The position numbers and the translations under genes were made by a program. Of a stretch of 64,000 nt of DNA, positions 14,041-26,701 are shown piece by piece. The notes under the pieces are model-generated. The model searched no databases. It was not told the origin of the DNA and saw nothing but the letters and a program-made list of their open reading frames with translations. Position 1 is the stretch's first letter. Each line of letters opens with the position of its first letter. This stretch comes from Psettodes erumei (Eukaryota; Chordata; Actinopteri; Pleuronectiformes; Psettodidae), in the NCBI GenBank assembly GCA_016785225.1, contig JAFBJZ010000915.1, positions 2,905,001 through 2,969,000 of the forward strand, written 5' to 3'.

Positions 14041-14547
14041 AGCGAGAAGGAGAATTAAACTCTCCGGCGCTGTCTCAGAGAGACGTACTGATTGGGTCAC
14101 TGTCAGTGTGTGTGTTGTCCGCAGGGCTCCATTAGCTGCGACATGCTGAGCAGAAATGGAGCAGAGTGATTTGGACTGACAGAACAGGGTGAAGACAGAC
14201 AGCAGGAGGAAGTGAAGTGTGTTTGAGATGAAGGTCGTGGATGATTTTCATGTCCTATGAGGGGGGGGTGTGATCGAGACGATGGTCGCCGTGGCCACCG
14301 GAGGCCGACGCCATCCCAAAATACTCCCACCTACTTTCACTGGCTCACCTTGCAGCCCAGGGACACACCTGATAATGTCTACCTGTAGAGCCACATGTCC
14401 TACAACAACTCTCATAGCCAGTATTGATTAACATGTCCATTTGTTTATCAGGGAATCAGTGATGTAACGTTTCATCATGTTTTGTCAGGTCAGGTGTCAC
14501 GGGGGCTCCCAGAGTACGACCTCAGACTCACACCTGTGTGGATAGAT

Positions 14548-14700
14548 GACACAAGAGGAGAGGAGAGGAAACATAAGAGGAAACAAGAGGAGAGGAAACA
14601 AAGAGAATGAAGGAAACATAAGAAGAAGGGAGAGGAAATAAGGAGACAAAAAGAAAACGGGAGATGAAGAGAGGAGCAGAGGATGAGGGGAAGAAACAAG
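14548..14700 (+). repeat. Degenerate purine-rich tandem region
   Basis: About 150 bases are nearly all A and G, built from variants of an 'aggaggaaacaagaggagag' type unit. Its strong strand bias makes it a candidate for triplex (H-DNA) formation. It is likely a decayed minisatellite. Confidence 0.6.
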
Positions 14701-14896
14701 GATGGCTGAGAAGCTTTTCACTGAAGCATGAAATGAGAATTGGAGGATTTTTACTGGTGGAAAACAAACACACACAAAGACACACATGCACACACACACA
14801 CACAGTAACACGCTCAGTAACCCATCACTTACCCTCCTCCCCCCCCCAAAATACCTCCTCCTCTCTCGTCAAGCTATCTGACATGGTGGCGCCTTT

Positions 14897-14948
14897 GTGC
14901 GTGCGTGCGTGCGTGCGTGCGTGTGTGTGTCTGTGTGTGTGCATGTGT
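14897..14948 (+). repeat. (GTGC)n / (GT)n compound microsatellite
   Basis: Six or so GTGC units pass into GT units. The alternating purine-pyrimidine sequence, with CG steps, is of the kind known to favour Z-DNA. Confidence 0.9.
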
Positions 14949-16448
14949 GGAGGCGTCAGTGCAGCATCCATCAATACTGAACAGCAGCAAAATCTAGGAA
15001 CTGGAGACTCAGATGTCGATCACTGCTCTTTTTCTCTCTCTCTCTCTCCCCCTTCTTCCTGGGCTTCTCTCTACCTTCCCTGTCTCTCATGTGCTTTGTT
15101 CATATCTATCAGACAAAGTGTTGTTTCTGTCTATCTGTCAGTACATGTGTTTGTTCTCACCTTCCAACATCCTGAACAGTTGATCTTTTTTTTTTTCTAT
15201 CCATCATTGTCATTTAGAACCAAAAGAAAAGGTGCAGACTTCTTAATGATGTTTCTTTTCTTCTTTTTTTACTGCTGCAGTAGAACGTGGTTTATCTGAA
15301 TCAAACCCTTAAAACTGCAGGTGTTTTGCTGTCGGAACTAAACAAATGGTAGGAATCATGTCACTTCCTGTGGAAAAGCGTTGGGTGTTTGGATAACAAT
15401 CGATTTAAAACGACAAGTTGAGAAGCACATTTTGTAAAAGACGAGTGAGCGCGACGATGAGTTGCCCTGTAACATCACTCTACGACTGTCAGTGAAGCCG
15501 TTTCTGGGTGGAAGTGACTGCAAAATGGTCGAATGCGAGCTGCAGGCCGATGTCACTGTCAAGAGCAGATCGAATCTTGCGTCAAGCAGTTGACAGTCTA
15601 TATAAGGTTTATCAGCAGTTGTCATCATCCTGTCATGTGAATGTACGGCAAACAGACACCATCCGCCAAAGAAAAAAAGGAATAAAAATCAGAGAGGACA
15701 GGTGAGATGCGATGAATATTAAAGGAGTCTCACTTTAAGTTCAAAGTTTCAAGTGAAAAATGTCTTTGTGGATCTGTAGTTTCTTACGATGCCCTGAAGT
15801 GAAACAACTCTGTGGTGAGATGTTAAGATGATAAGATGGATCTGATGGTGATCATCATTGCCTCTGCATGCAGCAGTGTGTGGGTGTTTTTTTCAGTTGT
15901 TATTCCTCCCTGCTGCTTTTTTCTGTTTTAATGTGTAATGCCCAAGGTGATTTTTCTTTTGGTGTTGTTTTTATCAATACTCAACATTATTACATTTTTC
16001 TTGATTACACCTGTGATTATGGGAAATATTCACCCCTCTGCCTAGTTGCACTTCAGTTCAGAGCACACTGCAATCCTTAAAGTGCACAAGCCTTAAGTTT
16101 TGCACATATAATTAAAAAAAACAACCTCTGTACTTTCTGTAGAGTCTCCGCTTGTTTCTCCAGAGAACTGCTGCAGGAATTCTGGAAAAAGTATTTTTAC
16201 CAAGAGAACAGGAAAGATTAAGACATTAAAGTCAGACCTGGATTCGAGTTGGACCATGGAGTCCAGAGATCAGGTTCAAGTTCAGGTCGTTGACCTGCCT
16301 GAAGGCCTCTTCTGTGTGGTCTTATTATCCAACCAACACACACATGCACACACTGAACCCCCCCAGACAGACCACCAGCCCAGCTAATTGGAGATGTTGT
16401 ATTGCCTCCCTCGTGTCTCTTGCTCTTTCTGTTTCTTTGTCACTCACT

Positions 16449-16460
16449 CACACACACACA

Positions 16461-16533
<73 letters not shown>

Positions 16534-16536
16534 ACA
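16449..16536 (+). repeat. Long (CA)n microsatellite
   Basis: About 88 bases of nearly perfect CA repeat, interrupted by a few CT steps. It is among the longest in the window and likely polymorphic. Confidence 0.95.
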
Positions 16537-18213
16537 GAGCAACCCAGTGGGAATTGGCAGCTCGGAGCGAATTGAGAGAGAAGGCAGAAAGTCATTACTT
16601 CTCTCACTAGATTTTGTGTGTGTGTGAGTGTGTGTGTGTGTAATCCTGGCATCAGTATGCTGGTCATGCTTTGCAACAGAAGGAAGGAAATTGAAGAGAG
16701 AGAGAGTGGGGGGGGACAGTCCAACATGGAGTCCTTTTGATTACAGATGGTAAATGTGCTTTCAGTCACCTCCTCCTCTTCGTCGTCGCCTCGCTCCCTC
16801 TCACTCGAGGGATTTGAGGTGGACGTGAGTAGAATGTGTGTGTTCGGTACTGTACTGTGTTGTGTGTGAGGTGGTGGACTCATTGCAGTGCAGCATGCTG
16901 TCGTGTTTGGTTTTTTTTTTAAAGCTGGGGTCACAGAGGTCACTTGCTGAAAATTTGGTCCGGTTTCTTAACCTTTATTCTCACTTTATTTCACGCCATT
17001 AACTAGAATTTCTTCTTTGAAATTCTGCAATCTGCAGTTTTACTCCTTGCCCCCCAAGCTTGTTTACCTTCCCACCCTGACACGCACCCGTCATCTTGAC
17101 AAGCTGTCACCAGCATGCTGATTTATTCTGTGTCTTTAAATGCACTTAACTTAATGGGTTAGAGTTGGCTTTTTGCAGTACGATGATTTACTTATTTATA
17201 ATTTCGCTGGGTAAATTACACATTTTGTGGACTGTGGAGAGGTGTCAGAAAATGGGGTTGGGGGGGCGACATTCAACAGCCGAGCCGAGGAATTCCCAGG
17301 CCATCAGGGCACCCAGAGCAGCTCAGAGTGGCAATTTTCTTGACGGCATATGAGATTAACTGTGTTTTCTAATCGGCTTTTAACACGTGAACGTGTTCAG
17401 GAGAATAAAAATATCACTGTGAGCAGAGTGGGAGGGAAACAAAATAACCTGCAGTAATTCATCCTCACGTTCAGAGTATTTCCAAACACAGAGTAATCTC
17501 TGAAACAGTGGATTCCAAAGCAGGTGCCACAGCACCCCAGGAGCGCCTCAAGGACAGGCCTGGGGTGCCTCAAGATTCGTTCATTTCCAGTTGCACCACA
17601 TAAAAACAGACATTATATTCTCAGACATGTCAGAGAGGAAGAAAAACGTGACATGATAGTACAGAACAACACGCTTTGCTGCTCATGAGCTCTCCATTGA
17701 GTCAGGAATAACAGAGCACCGAACGATCGATTTTTATCGCTGTAGTTACCAAAACTAAAAATTGTGTGAACCATCTAAAAGAGCTAAAAAAACATCCTGG
17801 TGAAATTACCTTACAAGTTGCTTGCAGTTTCAGTTTAAAACATCAGTCATAACTGCTCAAGTCTTTTCTTCTGAATGGCTTATTGAAGGGTTAGCAGCAC
17901 TTTATCACTCCACTTTTAAGGTTTCACCTCAGCCTCCTGGTGAACCAGTGAAAACCCGCAGATGTTTTCTTTGACACACAAATGGCTGTTGGAGGATTTT
18001 CTATGTGTGGTTATTCTCCCACACCCTGAGAGTCTGTGGATCTGACAGAGCAGATGTATGTATGAGTCACATTAAAAACCACCTGTACTTGCTGCAAGTC
18101 TGTGTGGACAAGATTCAGAGCTGTGAACATAAAGGTGTAGAAGAGCTGAGGACAAACAGACTTTCTGATCCTTTGTTAACTCTCCTGTCCTCTGTCTCTG
18201 TTTGTCTCAACAG

Positions 18214-18249
18214 GACAGAACAGGGCAGGACATCCGACACGCTCTGCAG
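18214..18249 (+). other. Candidate noncoding 5' exon (sulf2 leader), 36 bases
   Basis: A strong acceptor (a long pyrimidine-rich run ending tttgtctcaacag) is followed by 36 bases and a strong donor, CTGCAG|gtaaat. The segment carries no ATG. It fits a small internal leader exon between the 6 kb promoter block and the sulf2 coding start. It has no coding phase to test, so this is a splice-signal inference only. RNA reads would decide it. Confidence 0.35.
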
Positions 18250-18775
18250 GTAAATCGGCCACACACACTCTCTGTGATGGGAACAGCTGTGATCATTAAC
18301 TCCGTTTTACAGATAATTTGAACAATCATAAGTTATTCGAAACATCAAATCCTTATTCTGCACTCAACCTGAATTATCTCATTGAAGTAAAATTAATATA
18401 GTCAGCAAACTACAGTAAACTTCAGGTAATTTATTTTTTTGTGGTAGAGACCAAAAACTATTTGGACAACATTTATTCTATTCTCTTCTATTTTGCAACT
18501 TATGTTATGACTACACTGGTCATGTGACTATCTGAAGACATGAAATATCTGATCCGTTGAGCTCAGTTTCTGGGGTTAAATCTTAACTTAGTTATCTGAA
18601 GATAATGAGATGTAAATAATAGAGAATTGCAGTGTGTGTGTGTGTGTGTGAGAGAGATAGAGCAGCAAAAATTCTCTGAAACCAAACACACTCTTTTATC
18701 ATGAGGACACGGAGGGGAGGAAACAAGGCCAAGAGAGAGGTGACACTTTGTGTGTGGATACACAAAGATTGATAA

Positions 18776-18792
18776 ACACACACATGCACACA

Positions 18793-18828
<36 letters not shown>
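18776..18828 (+). repeat. (CA)n microsatellite
   Basis: About 50 bases of CA repeat with minor interruptions. Confidence 0.95.
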
Positions 18829-18832
<4 letters not shown>

Positions 18833-19474
18833 TTATTCCCTTGTTGTGACCCAGTAACAGGAGTCTCACATTCCCACATTCCTGATTAATGATGCAGGTT
18901 GGGCCTGAACAATGAAAACAACACACACACATACACACAAACGGCACAAACAGCAGCCTGATACATCCACGTCACAACACAACACATCAACATACAATGC
19001 ACTCACACACATGAAGTCATCACATCTAAACATGCAACCTGAAGGATGACAGTTGTACGTTCAGGGACGGTCAGTGACCGAAGTGCCGCCTGCAGCTGAA
19101 ATGCCATCAGTCATTTTTGACTGACTGGAGTAAATATGTGTGGACATTTGCATGTGGCAGTCACGTGGCAGTTACATGTGCTGTCACCTTAATGTCAGTC
19201 TACAATATAGTTTGGACTCCATTAGCTGTTTGCTGCAGAAAATCCAGTTTATGTGTCACCTGCACCAGCTAAAGATTATCACTGTTCCTTGGACCATGGT
19301 GGAACATTTCACTAAATTTTATTCAGTTCTGCTCAGAATCCGACAAAGCAAGAAACGGCACACGTCCAGAACCCACTTGTTTATGTTCTTGCATAGAGAA
19401 AGATTTTGCAAGTTTGTTTCCCTGCGGACAATTTAGGTTCAGCTCCAGATGACCTGCACCACTCCTCCACATTC

Positions 19475-19509
<35 letters not shown>

Positions 19510-20089
19510 TTCCCATATGTGTTTCTGATCACTGAGTGAGATGGAGCGAGAGGTGGTAGAGATGAGACAGAAAACTCAGGATGCGTCGCATCGTCACTCT
19601 CTGACAATTTGTCAGTTTCATTTTACTGACAGTGCGATGACTGGATGAATGATTGATCGACTGTCTTATTGATGAACTGGATGACTGATTGATTTTTATG
19701 ACGTATCGCAGTGTATTTCTTCTTTTTTTATTCAGGCATCAGACCTTTGACCTCTGATACTCCCAGGGGGGGTTGTTGAGGGTTAAAAATTCCTTCAGTT
19801 GGGATCCTGTCTGTCATTGTTGTAGCTGCTTCATCTATCACTGATATGACTGACTTACACACACACACACACACACACACACAAGCAGTCTCTAAAGCCA
19901 TGTATCACGTCGTTAAACCTGACATGTTGACAATACTTTCTCCTGACTGCAGTGACCACTGGGACTGAATCAGTGCAGCTCTGCGTGTGTGTGTCTGTGT
20001 GTGTGTGTGTGTGTGTTATGTGTTCTTCAGTCCTCACTTCTTCAAAGGGATTTTTCAAGGTTAACCCTTTGTTTTATGGGTCAGAACCC

Positions 20090-20150
<61 letters not shown>
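20090..20150 (+). repeat. Nested (TA)n-(TG)n-(TA)n microsatellite
   Basis: A TA block, then about 30 bases of TG, then about 20 bases of TA, followed by a short GA run. The flanking TA blocks are each self-complementary and can pair with one another across the TG core. Confidence 0.95.
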
Positions 20151-21197
20151 AATAGAGAGAGAGATATTAAATCATTTTTTTATTCTAGCATTATGTCAGT
20201 GTGGGTCTTCATAAGTATGGGACAAAGGACAAAGAAGAGTGCACCTGCTTTTTATCTTTATTTTTATTATTTACCTCTTCAATGTGGTTCTCTGCAGTCA
20301 TTAGCTCTGATTACTTGATGGGGCTCAAGAGTCAAGTTTAAAACTCTGTGTTACATTATGGTTTTTTGTGATAACGCACCCTAAATCCTGAAGTTTTGGA
20401 TTTAGTGTAGTGTACACTTTAACCGAAACTTTGTTTCTCATTGATGAATAAACTTCAAAAAAATCATTCCTGAGAAAACAGGTAGCTTCACTGCACTTGA
20501 GCATTTTAAACAACATTAATCTCCCTTTAACACTGTGGTTAATTATACCACAGAATCAATGAAACCTATTTTAAATGCACAGATCTATAAAACCACTGAT
20601 ACTCCAACAAGACTGAGAGTCCACAGCCTCAGCAGTTAAAGCTCGACATTAACACAGAGTTGCTTTGAGCCAAAGACTACCACAGCACTTCCAAATTTAA
20701 ACATGTTATTTTAGCATGTTAGCATGCTAACACTTTAGAATTAGCAATAAATACGAAGCACAGCCGAGGCTGTATGTCATTTAACGTAATAAATTCAAAG
20801 TCTCTGGGATTTGGAAAGTTTCTTGGACAGAACACAATTGAATTATGTTAGCCTGGCATTTGCAAAATTGGTAGGAGCATATTTTTAACTCTTTTCTGAC
20901 ATTTTATTGATTAAAACATTAATAATTTAATTTAAAAAAACTATAAAATTATGGTTACTTCCAGCACCCATTCATATAACTTGAGATAAAGCCACTGTGC
21001 AAGACTCTAATATATAGAACACTAAATTGATTAACTGGCTAAAAGTAAATGTGGTCTAATACAACAGCCCCTGCAATAAATCCTAAATTCATCACATTAG
21101 AAGCTTCCTGTATCCATAAAGTGGAAACAGCAGCATATAAAACCTGCTGCTGCTGTTTATATACAGTGTAAGTGTGTTTATAGGTGCATACAGTATA

Positions 21198-21199
<2 letters not shown>

Positions 21200-21231
<32 letters not shown>
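21200..21231 (+). repeat. (TG)n microsatellite
   Basis: About 32 bases of perfect TG repeat. Confidence 0.95.
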
Positions 21232-21233
<2 letters not shown>

Positions 21234-24200
21234 AGTGGTCACGTCCCAGCAGAGCTCTCCTGCTCTCCATCAGTCTATTTCTGTCTCTGAGTAGGCAGGA
21301 TGGATGAACCGCCCGGAGGGATGAAGGAGAGGGGGATGAATAGAGAGAAAGGTGGAGAGAGAGGGTGGAGAGAGAGACAGAAGGGAAAGCTGGAAATAGA
21401 GGAGGAGGTGAAGGAGGAGAAGGAGGAAGAGTACATGTGATGTTTTTTGTCTTCTCTCTCTCTCTCTCTCTCTCTCGTGTTGGTCGGTTAAATTCTTCGT
21501 GTCTGTTTTGTTTACTGCTAGTAATAAAGTAATTGGAGCTGACATCATCAGAAGATAGACAGAGATGGGGGGGGGTAATTCTGTAATGGAAGATGTAAAC
21601 AGGCTGTGGATGGAGAGAGTGAGAGAGAGTAGGAAGAGGAGACAAGAGCTGAGGAGAGAAGATGTGTGAAGAGGAAAGAATATGGGAGATTAGAGAAAAA
21701 GGTTCAGGCACCTGTCAGTTGTATGACTCTCGGAGAAAGGTGGTGAAATCTGTGATTGGTTGTCCAAACGCTGGTCTCAGATTCTTGGACCAGACACAGG
21801 TGGGTAATGATATGTCTGGGTCTGAGTCAGAGGAGTGAATCACTTTCACCTCATGGCTTCAACTGAAGTTACTGTGCTTACCACCTAGCATGGCCCACCT
21901 CTGGCACCACCTCTGAAACTTTTTTGCAACATATACTGTATATATATTTTTTATTTTCTCAGGTTTCCACTTTCCACTTCAAAAATTGAAAATGCACATA
22001 GATTTGTTGCACATTAAACATGTAGTTCTCTGTGAACATGCACAGGAGTTGGACGATAAACAGAGAGTCGCATGTCACATGTCGAAATTAGAAGGAGAAC
22101 AGATGAGGAAGAGAAGGAACATCAGCAGGTGTGTTTAAGCAGATTGTAGAAAAGTGATTCAGCTTTCCTCTTTTGCCTCATGCCATTTTTTCCCCCTGCT
22201 TGTCGTCACATTCAAACAGACTGAAAGGTGTGCGACAAGCCACAGAAGAAGTGGTTGGCTGGGAGAACAGCATTGAAAATCTGAAATGTCAAATTCAGTT
22301 GTTGTGGACCTGTTGTTAATGACTGAAAGGTCCTAAAAAGTCAAAGTATCCTTGACAGAAATACACTAAATAGTAATTATATATAAACTTGAGCTAAGCA
22401 GAAACATCGACCTGTGTCCAAGTATCTTCTTGACATATTCCTGTTTTTTCCTCACAGGCTTGAACATGAAAATCAAAATGTCAGTGAAGACGTCAGTAAA
22501 GTGTTGTATCTCTGAATTAGAGTCAAACCTCTTGTCTCCACTCGCCTCTCTGACTCACTGTTTGGTATGTGGGAAATCAGAACACTTTGTAACTGGCATC
22601 ACAAACCTTAAAAAATATATTTATCAGGTTTCTACAACATGCAGAATGGCGCAGTCTTTTGCTTTAGCTTATTGTTAGCAAAGCTCATCCTCACAAAAAT
22701 AGAAACTACTCACAGGAGGATTTTATACTTATACAAGCTGTGAGTGAGGTAATTACTAATATGCTAGCCAACTGGGATCATGCTAGCACTAGATGGTCTC
22801 AACAGTTTTCCAAGCCTGCTTGCTAACTGTCAAGCACTAGCCAGATATTAAGTTATGGCTTCCTGCTACCTGCTAGCTCAGCAACTGACTGGTGGGTCGT
22901 GATGGAGGTTGCAGCTCAGTACAGTGACTGTATAGGTGTGAAATCACAAAAATACGTAAATGCTGACAACTTGTTTTAAGGCACATTTTCTGAAAACAGA
23001 CTGTGTGCATTGAACATTGGTTACTTTGACAGTGTTTGTATAGACCTGCTTCATAATAATACAAAATAAGACATGGAGATCTCTCTTTCTACATTATGGA
23101 ACATTTAAATTCATACATTTAGAAATGAAAACAAAACATTTTAACATTAAAGACACAAGATTCTCATAATCATTAATTTGTAGTAAGTAATTAGTGTTCA
23201 TTTGAAGGTATTGTGTGGAACATTTTACTTTGTCAACCACAATGTACTGACAAGTGTTTTTTTTTAAACACTGTGTCATTACCTCAAACATATCTTTATG
23301 GCAGTTCTTAGATCGTATTGATAAGCTTATCAGCCAGTTTAGTTGTTATTTTATATGCTTTGTACAGTACAGTGCATGCATTTGAATATGGATCAAAAGA
23401 GATTCTTAAAATAAGGTTTCCTGTACCTTATGGCTCAGACAGGCTGTGAATGGCTGTGTCTAAGTGAATGTGCACAGATGTTCTTTGCAGATGTTGCAGG
23501 TGATTATGGGTGCAAAAAAATGTACTCATAACTTTACCCTATAACACCTTTTTTTCAGTGTAGATCCAAAGAGAAGTATTGTTGGAGAAACGTATTATTT
23601 TAGCCTACAGGTTTAGGATCAGATTCTTGACAGGATTGTGGTTGGACCAAGCTGGTTTGTGGCTCACAGTGAATGTTCGGTCAGTAAATGAAAAACTGAC
23701 AGTAAGATGGAGAGAGAAAGGCAGCAGCTGCTTCTCCTCCTCCCTCTCCTCCTCCTGCTCTGAGGGAAACAGCTGCTCATATGGTGGACTATATGGCCTC
23801 AGGGACTCACAGTGACACACACACACACACACACACAGAGTTTGCTAGCTCTCCTGTGTGCAGGTCAGGCGGCTACCAGGTGTAGGTGGAGGACGGGAGC
23901 AGAGGGAGGTGAGGAGGAGGAGGAGGTGCTGAGTCGTGACCGCAGCTTCATACAGCCTTCAGCTATTTGTAACAAAAAAAAAAAGATAAATAAATAAAGA
24001 AGACAAATGTACCCTTCTCTATGGAGGACAAACTGGCCTCTCCTGTGCTGCTGTTTCAGAAACTAAAGCAGAGAGGAAGAAAACCAGTAACAGACTGGGA
24101 GATAAATCCTGGAAGGCAGAGTGTTTCAAACAGCCAAGGTCGGCAGAGACCAAAGCAAAAGTGTGTTCAGAAAGACTTCAGCAAATTCCCCAAATGGCCT

Positions 24201-24504
24201 TTGCTAAAGAAATGTCGGCCCTAAACTGGAGCACAGATTGGGTCTGATGAATAAAAACTCTTCACAATAGTTCTTCTTCTGCATCTAAATTCACATCTCA
24301 GAATGAGTCAATGTTTTACTTCGTAAATGCTAAAATAAAGAAAGTATGATTTAAAACAAAAGTTTTATGCACACACACACACACACTCTGAAGTGGTGCA
24401 CAGCAGAGAAGACAAGTGGCCTGCAGAGATTCTCCATTTCCTGTAAGCCAGGCCAGCTTCCTGTCATCGCATTGATTTGCTGTTCCATTACTCTACCTGT
24501 GGAG

Positions 24505-24505
<1 letters not shown>

Positions 24506-24542
<37 letters not shown>
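24506..24542 (+). repeat. (TG)n microsatellite
   Basis: About 37 bases of perfect TG repeat. Further TG and CA tracts lie at 24,590-24,608, 24,639-24,661 and 24,752-24,778. The neighbouring TG and CA blocks are complementary and could form a hairpin. Confidence 0.95.
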
Positions 24543-24543
<1 letters not shown>

Positions 24544-24747
24544 GTTTTATGTCAGTTAATAGGTGTGTGCACAATGGTCTGTTTTAGCATTGTGTGTGTG
24601 TGTGTGTTAGATATTGTGCCAGGGTGCATGAGGCCTGCGTCACACACACACACACACACAGACACCCTGACGGTCGGGCAATTGGCACGGTGATTTTGAC
24701 ACCATAGTAACAACTGGTACTGCTCATCCTCCACCTGAGACAGTGTA

Positions 24748-24778
<31 letters not shown>

Positions 24779-25589
24779 CTGCATCTCTGCCATGCGATAA
24801 TTTACTACATTTTCTTCAGTAATGAGAAATTCTTTTGAATACATGCTGACTGAGCGAGGTCTGAACACTAAATGTGTGATTGTGTTACGTCCGATCCAGA
24901 ACGTAAACAACACAAACATAGGAATTGATAAGATTTTATTGATGCCAGTGCTGTTATCAGTTCTACCTACTACTTATTAGTCCAATTCTTCAGTAATTCT
25001 CTTAATGATTCCTGTAAATTAATCACATAATAAAGTTAATTCTTATAATCAACTGTTCTCAAAACTGGCTGCACAGCCTTCTCATGGTCCTTCAGCAGGC
25101 TTCATTAGGTCTACACAAAACAAAAATTATTTCACACTACAACACAAACAATTTGCAGGAGGTATTAATCCCCTCAGTGTCTTGCGATCACAGTCAAGTT
25201 TGTTTCGGCTCTAATGAGCCACTTTTAGTGAGTCTATTTTGGTTCGTGTGAGATGAAAGCATGTGCATGCCTCAGGCTGCAGACTGATCACAGTTCACAC
25301 TTTTTAAACAAGAGGCAACACCGGCATGACAAGCGTTTTTATGTCGATCAGAGATTTACTGTGTCAGATCTGTGAGACGAAACATGATCAGACAGTCAAC
25401 TGTTGTCTTCTGCAGACTAACAACCTAATACCACATGAAAGGATTTGAACTAAAATTGGACGCTGACGGTCTGAAGACAAAGTGGGACCAGCTCCATCTG
25501 TTAAAACCATTGTCAGTATAAAGAAAAGTCATACAGGGTTAAACGTTTTTTAAATGAACAAAGAAAGTGTAAGGTTTCCATGAAACATG

Positions 25590-25745
25590 CCATATAAAAT
25601 ATGTGGCCAGAATTATGTGGATACTTGATTTCATTGTGATGTAATTCAAAAACCATTAATCTCTGGTTCTTAATCTGCTGCTCTAACAGCTCCCACTTTA
25701 ATGTTTGGGTAGGTTTAGCAGTCACTGAGCAGTTACTGCATTAAA
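25590..25745. repeat. Probable Tc1-related MITE remnant
   Basis: The phrase 'tatgtggccagaattatgtg' followed by 'gatacttgatt' resembles the 'tatggccaaaagtatgtgga' end of small Tc1-type elements seen elsewhere in the window. Divergence is high, so the boundaries are approximate. Confidence 0.3.
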
Positions 25746-26129
25746 TTTTTAGAATAAAACCAGCCATTCATAAGTGTGCTGTTGTCGTCGTTCTCCATGA
25801 CTGCCGCAGCAGGAAGCACTAAGCAGCTGCTTGAAAAGCAAGGGTGCGTAGAAGGGACTAAACAGTAGCACAATTAATATAATCTTTTTAAAAAATGTTA
25901 TGCTCTGCCCTGCATCACATTGCGATTAACATGTTGACAACTGAATGCTGTCAGTCCTGGTTTTAATTTTCCAAAAATCAAAAAGATTTTTGGCTGTAGT
26001 GAAGACTACAGCGTCTAGGGGCGCTGGCAGCACTTTTCGACTGTTGGTGTTGTTTACTTGATTAGTGCGTGTTGTGTCTGTGTGCTTTAACCAAGTGTGT
26101 GTGTGTGTGTGTGTGTGTCTTTCTTTCAG

Positions 26130-26185
26130 GTCCCCGCTGAGGAACATTGTCAAACACTGGTTACGCTCCAGAGCATCTGCATTAG
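26130..26185 (+). other. Candidate noncoding 5' exon (sulf2 leader), 56 bases
   Basis: A TG repeat (26,096-26,118) and a pyrimidine-rich acceptor (tgtctttctttcag) precede 56 bases that end in a donor, ATTAG|gtaaca. The TG-before-acceptor arrangement is the same as at many proven sulf2 coding exons. No ATG is present. It may be a leader exon spliced to the first coding exon at 41,402. This is unverified inference. Confidence 0.35.
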
Positions 26186-26659
26186 GTAACACACATTCAC
26201 ACACACAACCAATTAATAATTAAACTGTGCATGCATGTGTGATGAATTCTTTGGTTTGCACCACCTGCAGTCACGCCGCTACAACTAGTTAGATACGGCA
26301 TCCATCATGAAAACACACAAACAAACCAAGTGTTTATGTTTCTCATCTGTAGCCATGGTTACATTTTGTGTGTGAAAAAGCTTATTTGTCGCTGTTAGTT
26401 TCTGTTTTATATTCTGTAGCCATGTATGTGTGTGTGTGTTGCTGCTGTGCAGTTTCGGCTCTTTTCACATTTTAATGTGTTGGTCAGAGCAGCCTCAAGG
26501 TCAAAAGGTCAAACGGAGCTGCAGCGACCCCCCTAACTGATTAGTTTGGCCTGTTGTTGGCAACGAGGCTGACTGCAGGAGGTGCACACACATACACACA
26601 CACGCACACACACCCTCTGCCAAATGATGCCAGAGGCCCTGTAGTCTGTAGTATGCCAT

Positions 26660-26661
<2 letters not shown>

Positions 26662-26698
<37 letters not shown>
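26662..26698 (+). repeat. (CT)n microsatellite
   Basis: About 37 bases of perfect CT repeat. Confidence 0.95.

Positions 26699-26701
<3 letters not shown>

Larger units (their letters stand above)
6591..18213. other. Long noncoding stretch, probably first intron of sulf2
   Basis: No coding exon is visible. The stretch is dominated by TG/CA microsatellites (6,764-6,796; 6,914-6,943; 8,767-8,790; 8,868-8,894; 10,135-10,162; 11,706-11,735; 14,010-14,037; 16,449-16,536). It also has a GTGC repeat (14,897-14,948), a purine-rich degenerate tandem region (14,548-14,700) and repeat fragments near 8,262-8,580 and 11,160-11,340. A GC-richer non-repetitive patch lies near 17,240-17,350. The long frames in this interval are translations of TG/CA or GA repeats and are not supported as genes. 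Confidence 0.55.
18250..26129. other. Noncoding interval, probable intron
   Basis: Nothing here resembles a coding exon. It contains many TG/CA tracts (18,776-18,828; 19,482-19,506; 19,858-19,883; 20,090-20,150; 21,200-21,231; 23,817-23,838; 24,506-24,542; 24,752-24,778). There is a purine-rich patch at 21,290-21,430 next to a CT tract (21,454-21,476), a short 'ttagcatgttagcatgctaa' repeat fragment near 20,710, and a Tc1-like remnant near 25,590-25,745. Confidence 0.55.

Noticed and set aside
14664..15299. 211-residue plus-strand open frame
   Set aside because: It is mostly translation of CA, GTGC and CT repeats (THTHT, RACVRACV, SLSLS). No protein family is recognisable.
16290..16943. 106- to 167-residue frames on both strands over the long CA repeat
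   Set aside because: CA/TG repeats are open in several frames on both strands. These are repeat translations.
21178..21711. 177-residue minus-strand open frame
   Set aside because: It runs over TG, GA and CT repeats (THTHTH, REREREREK). No supporting splice or promoter signals.
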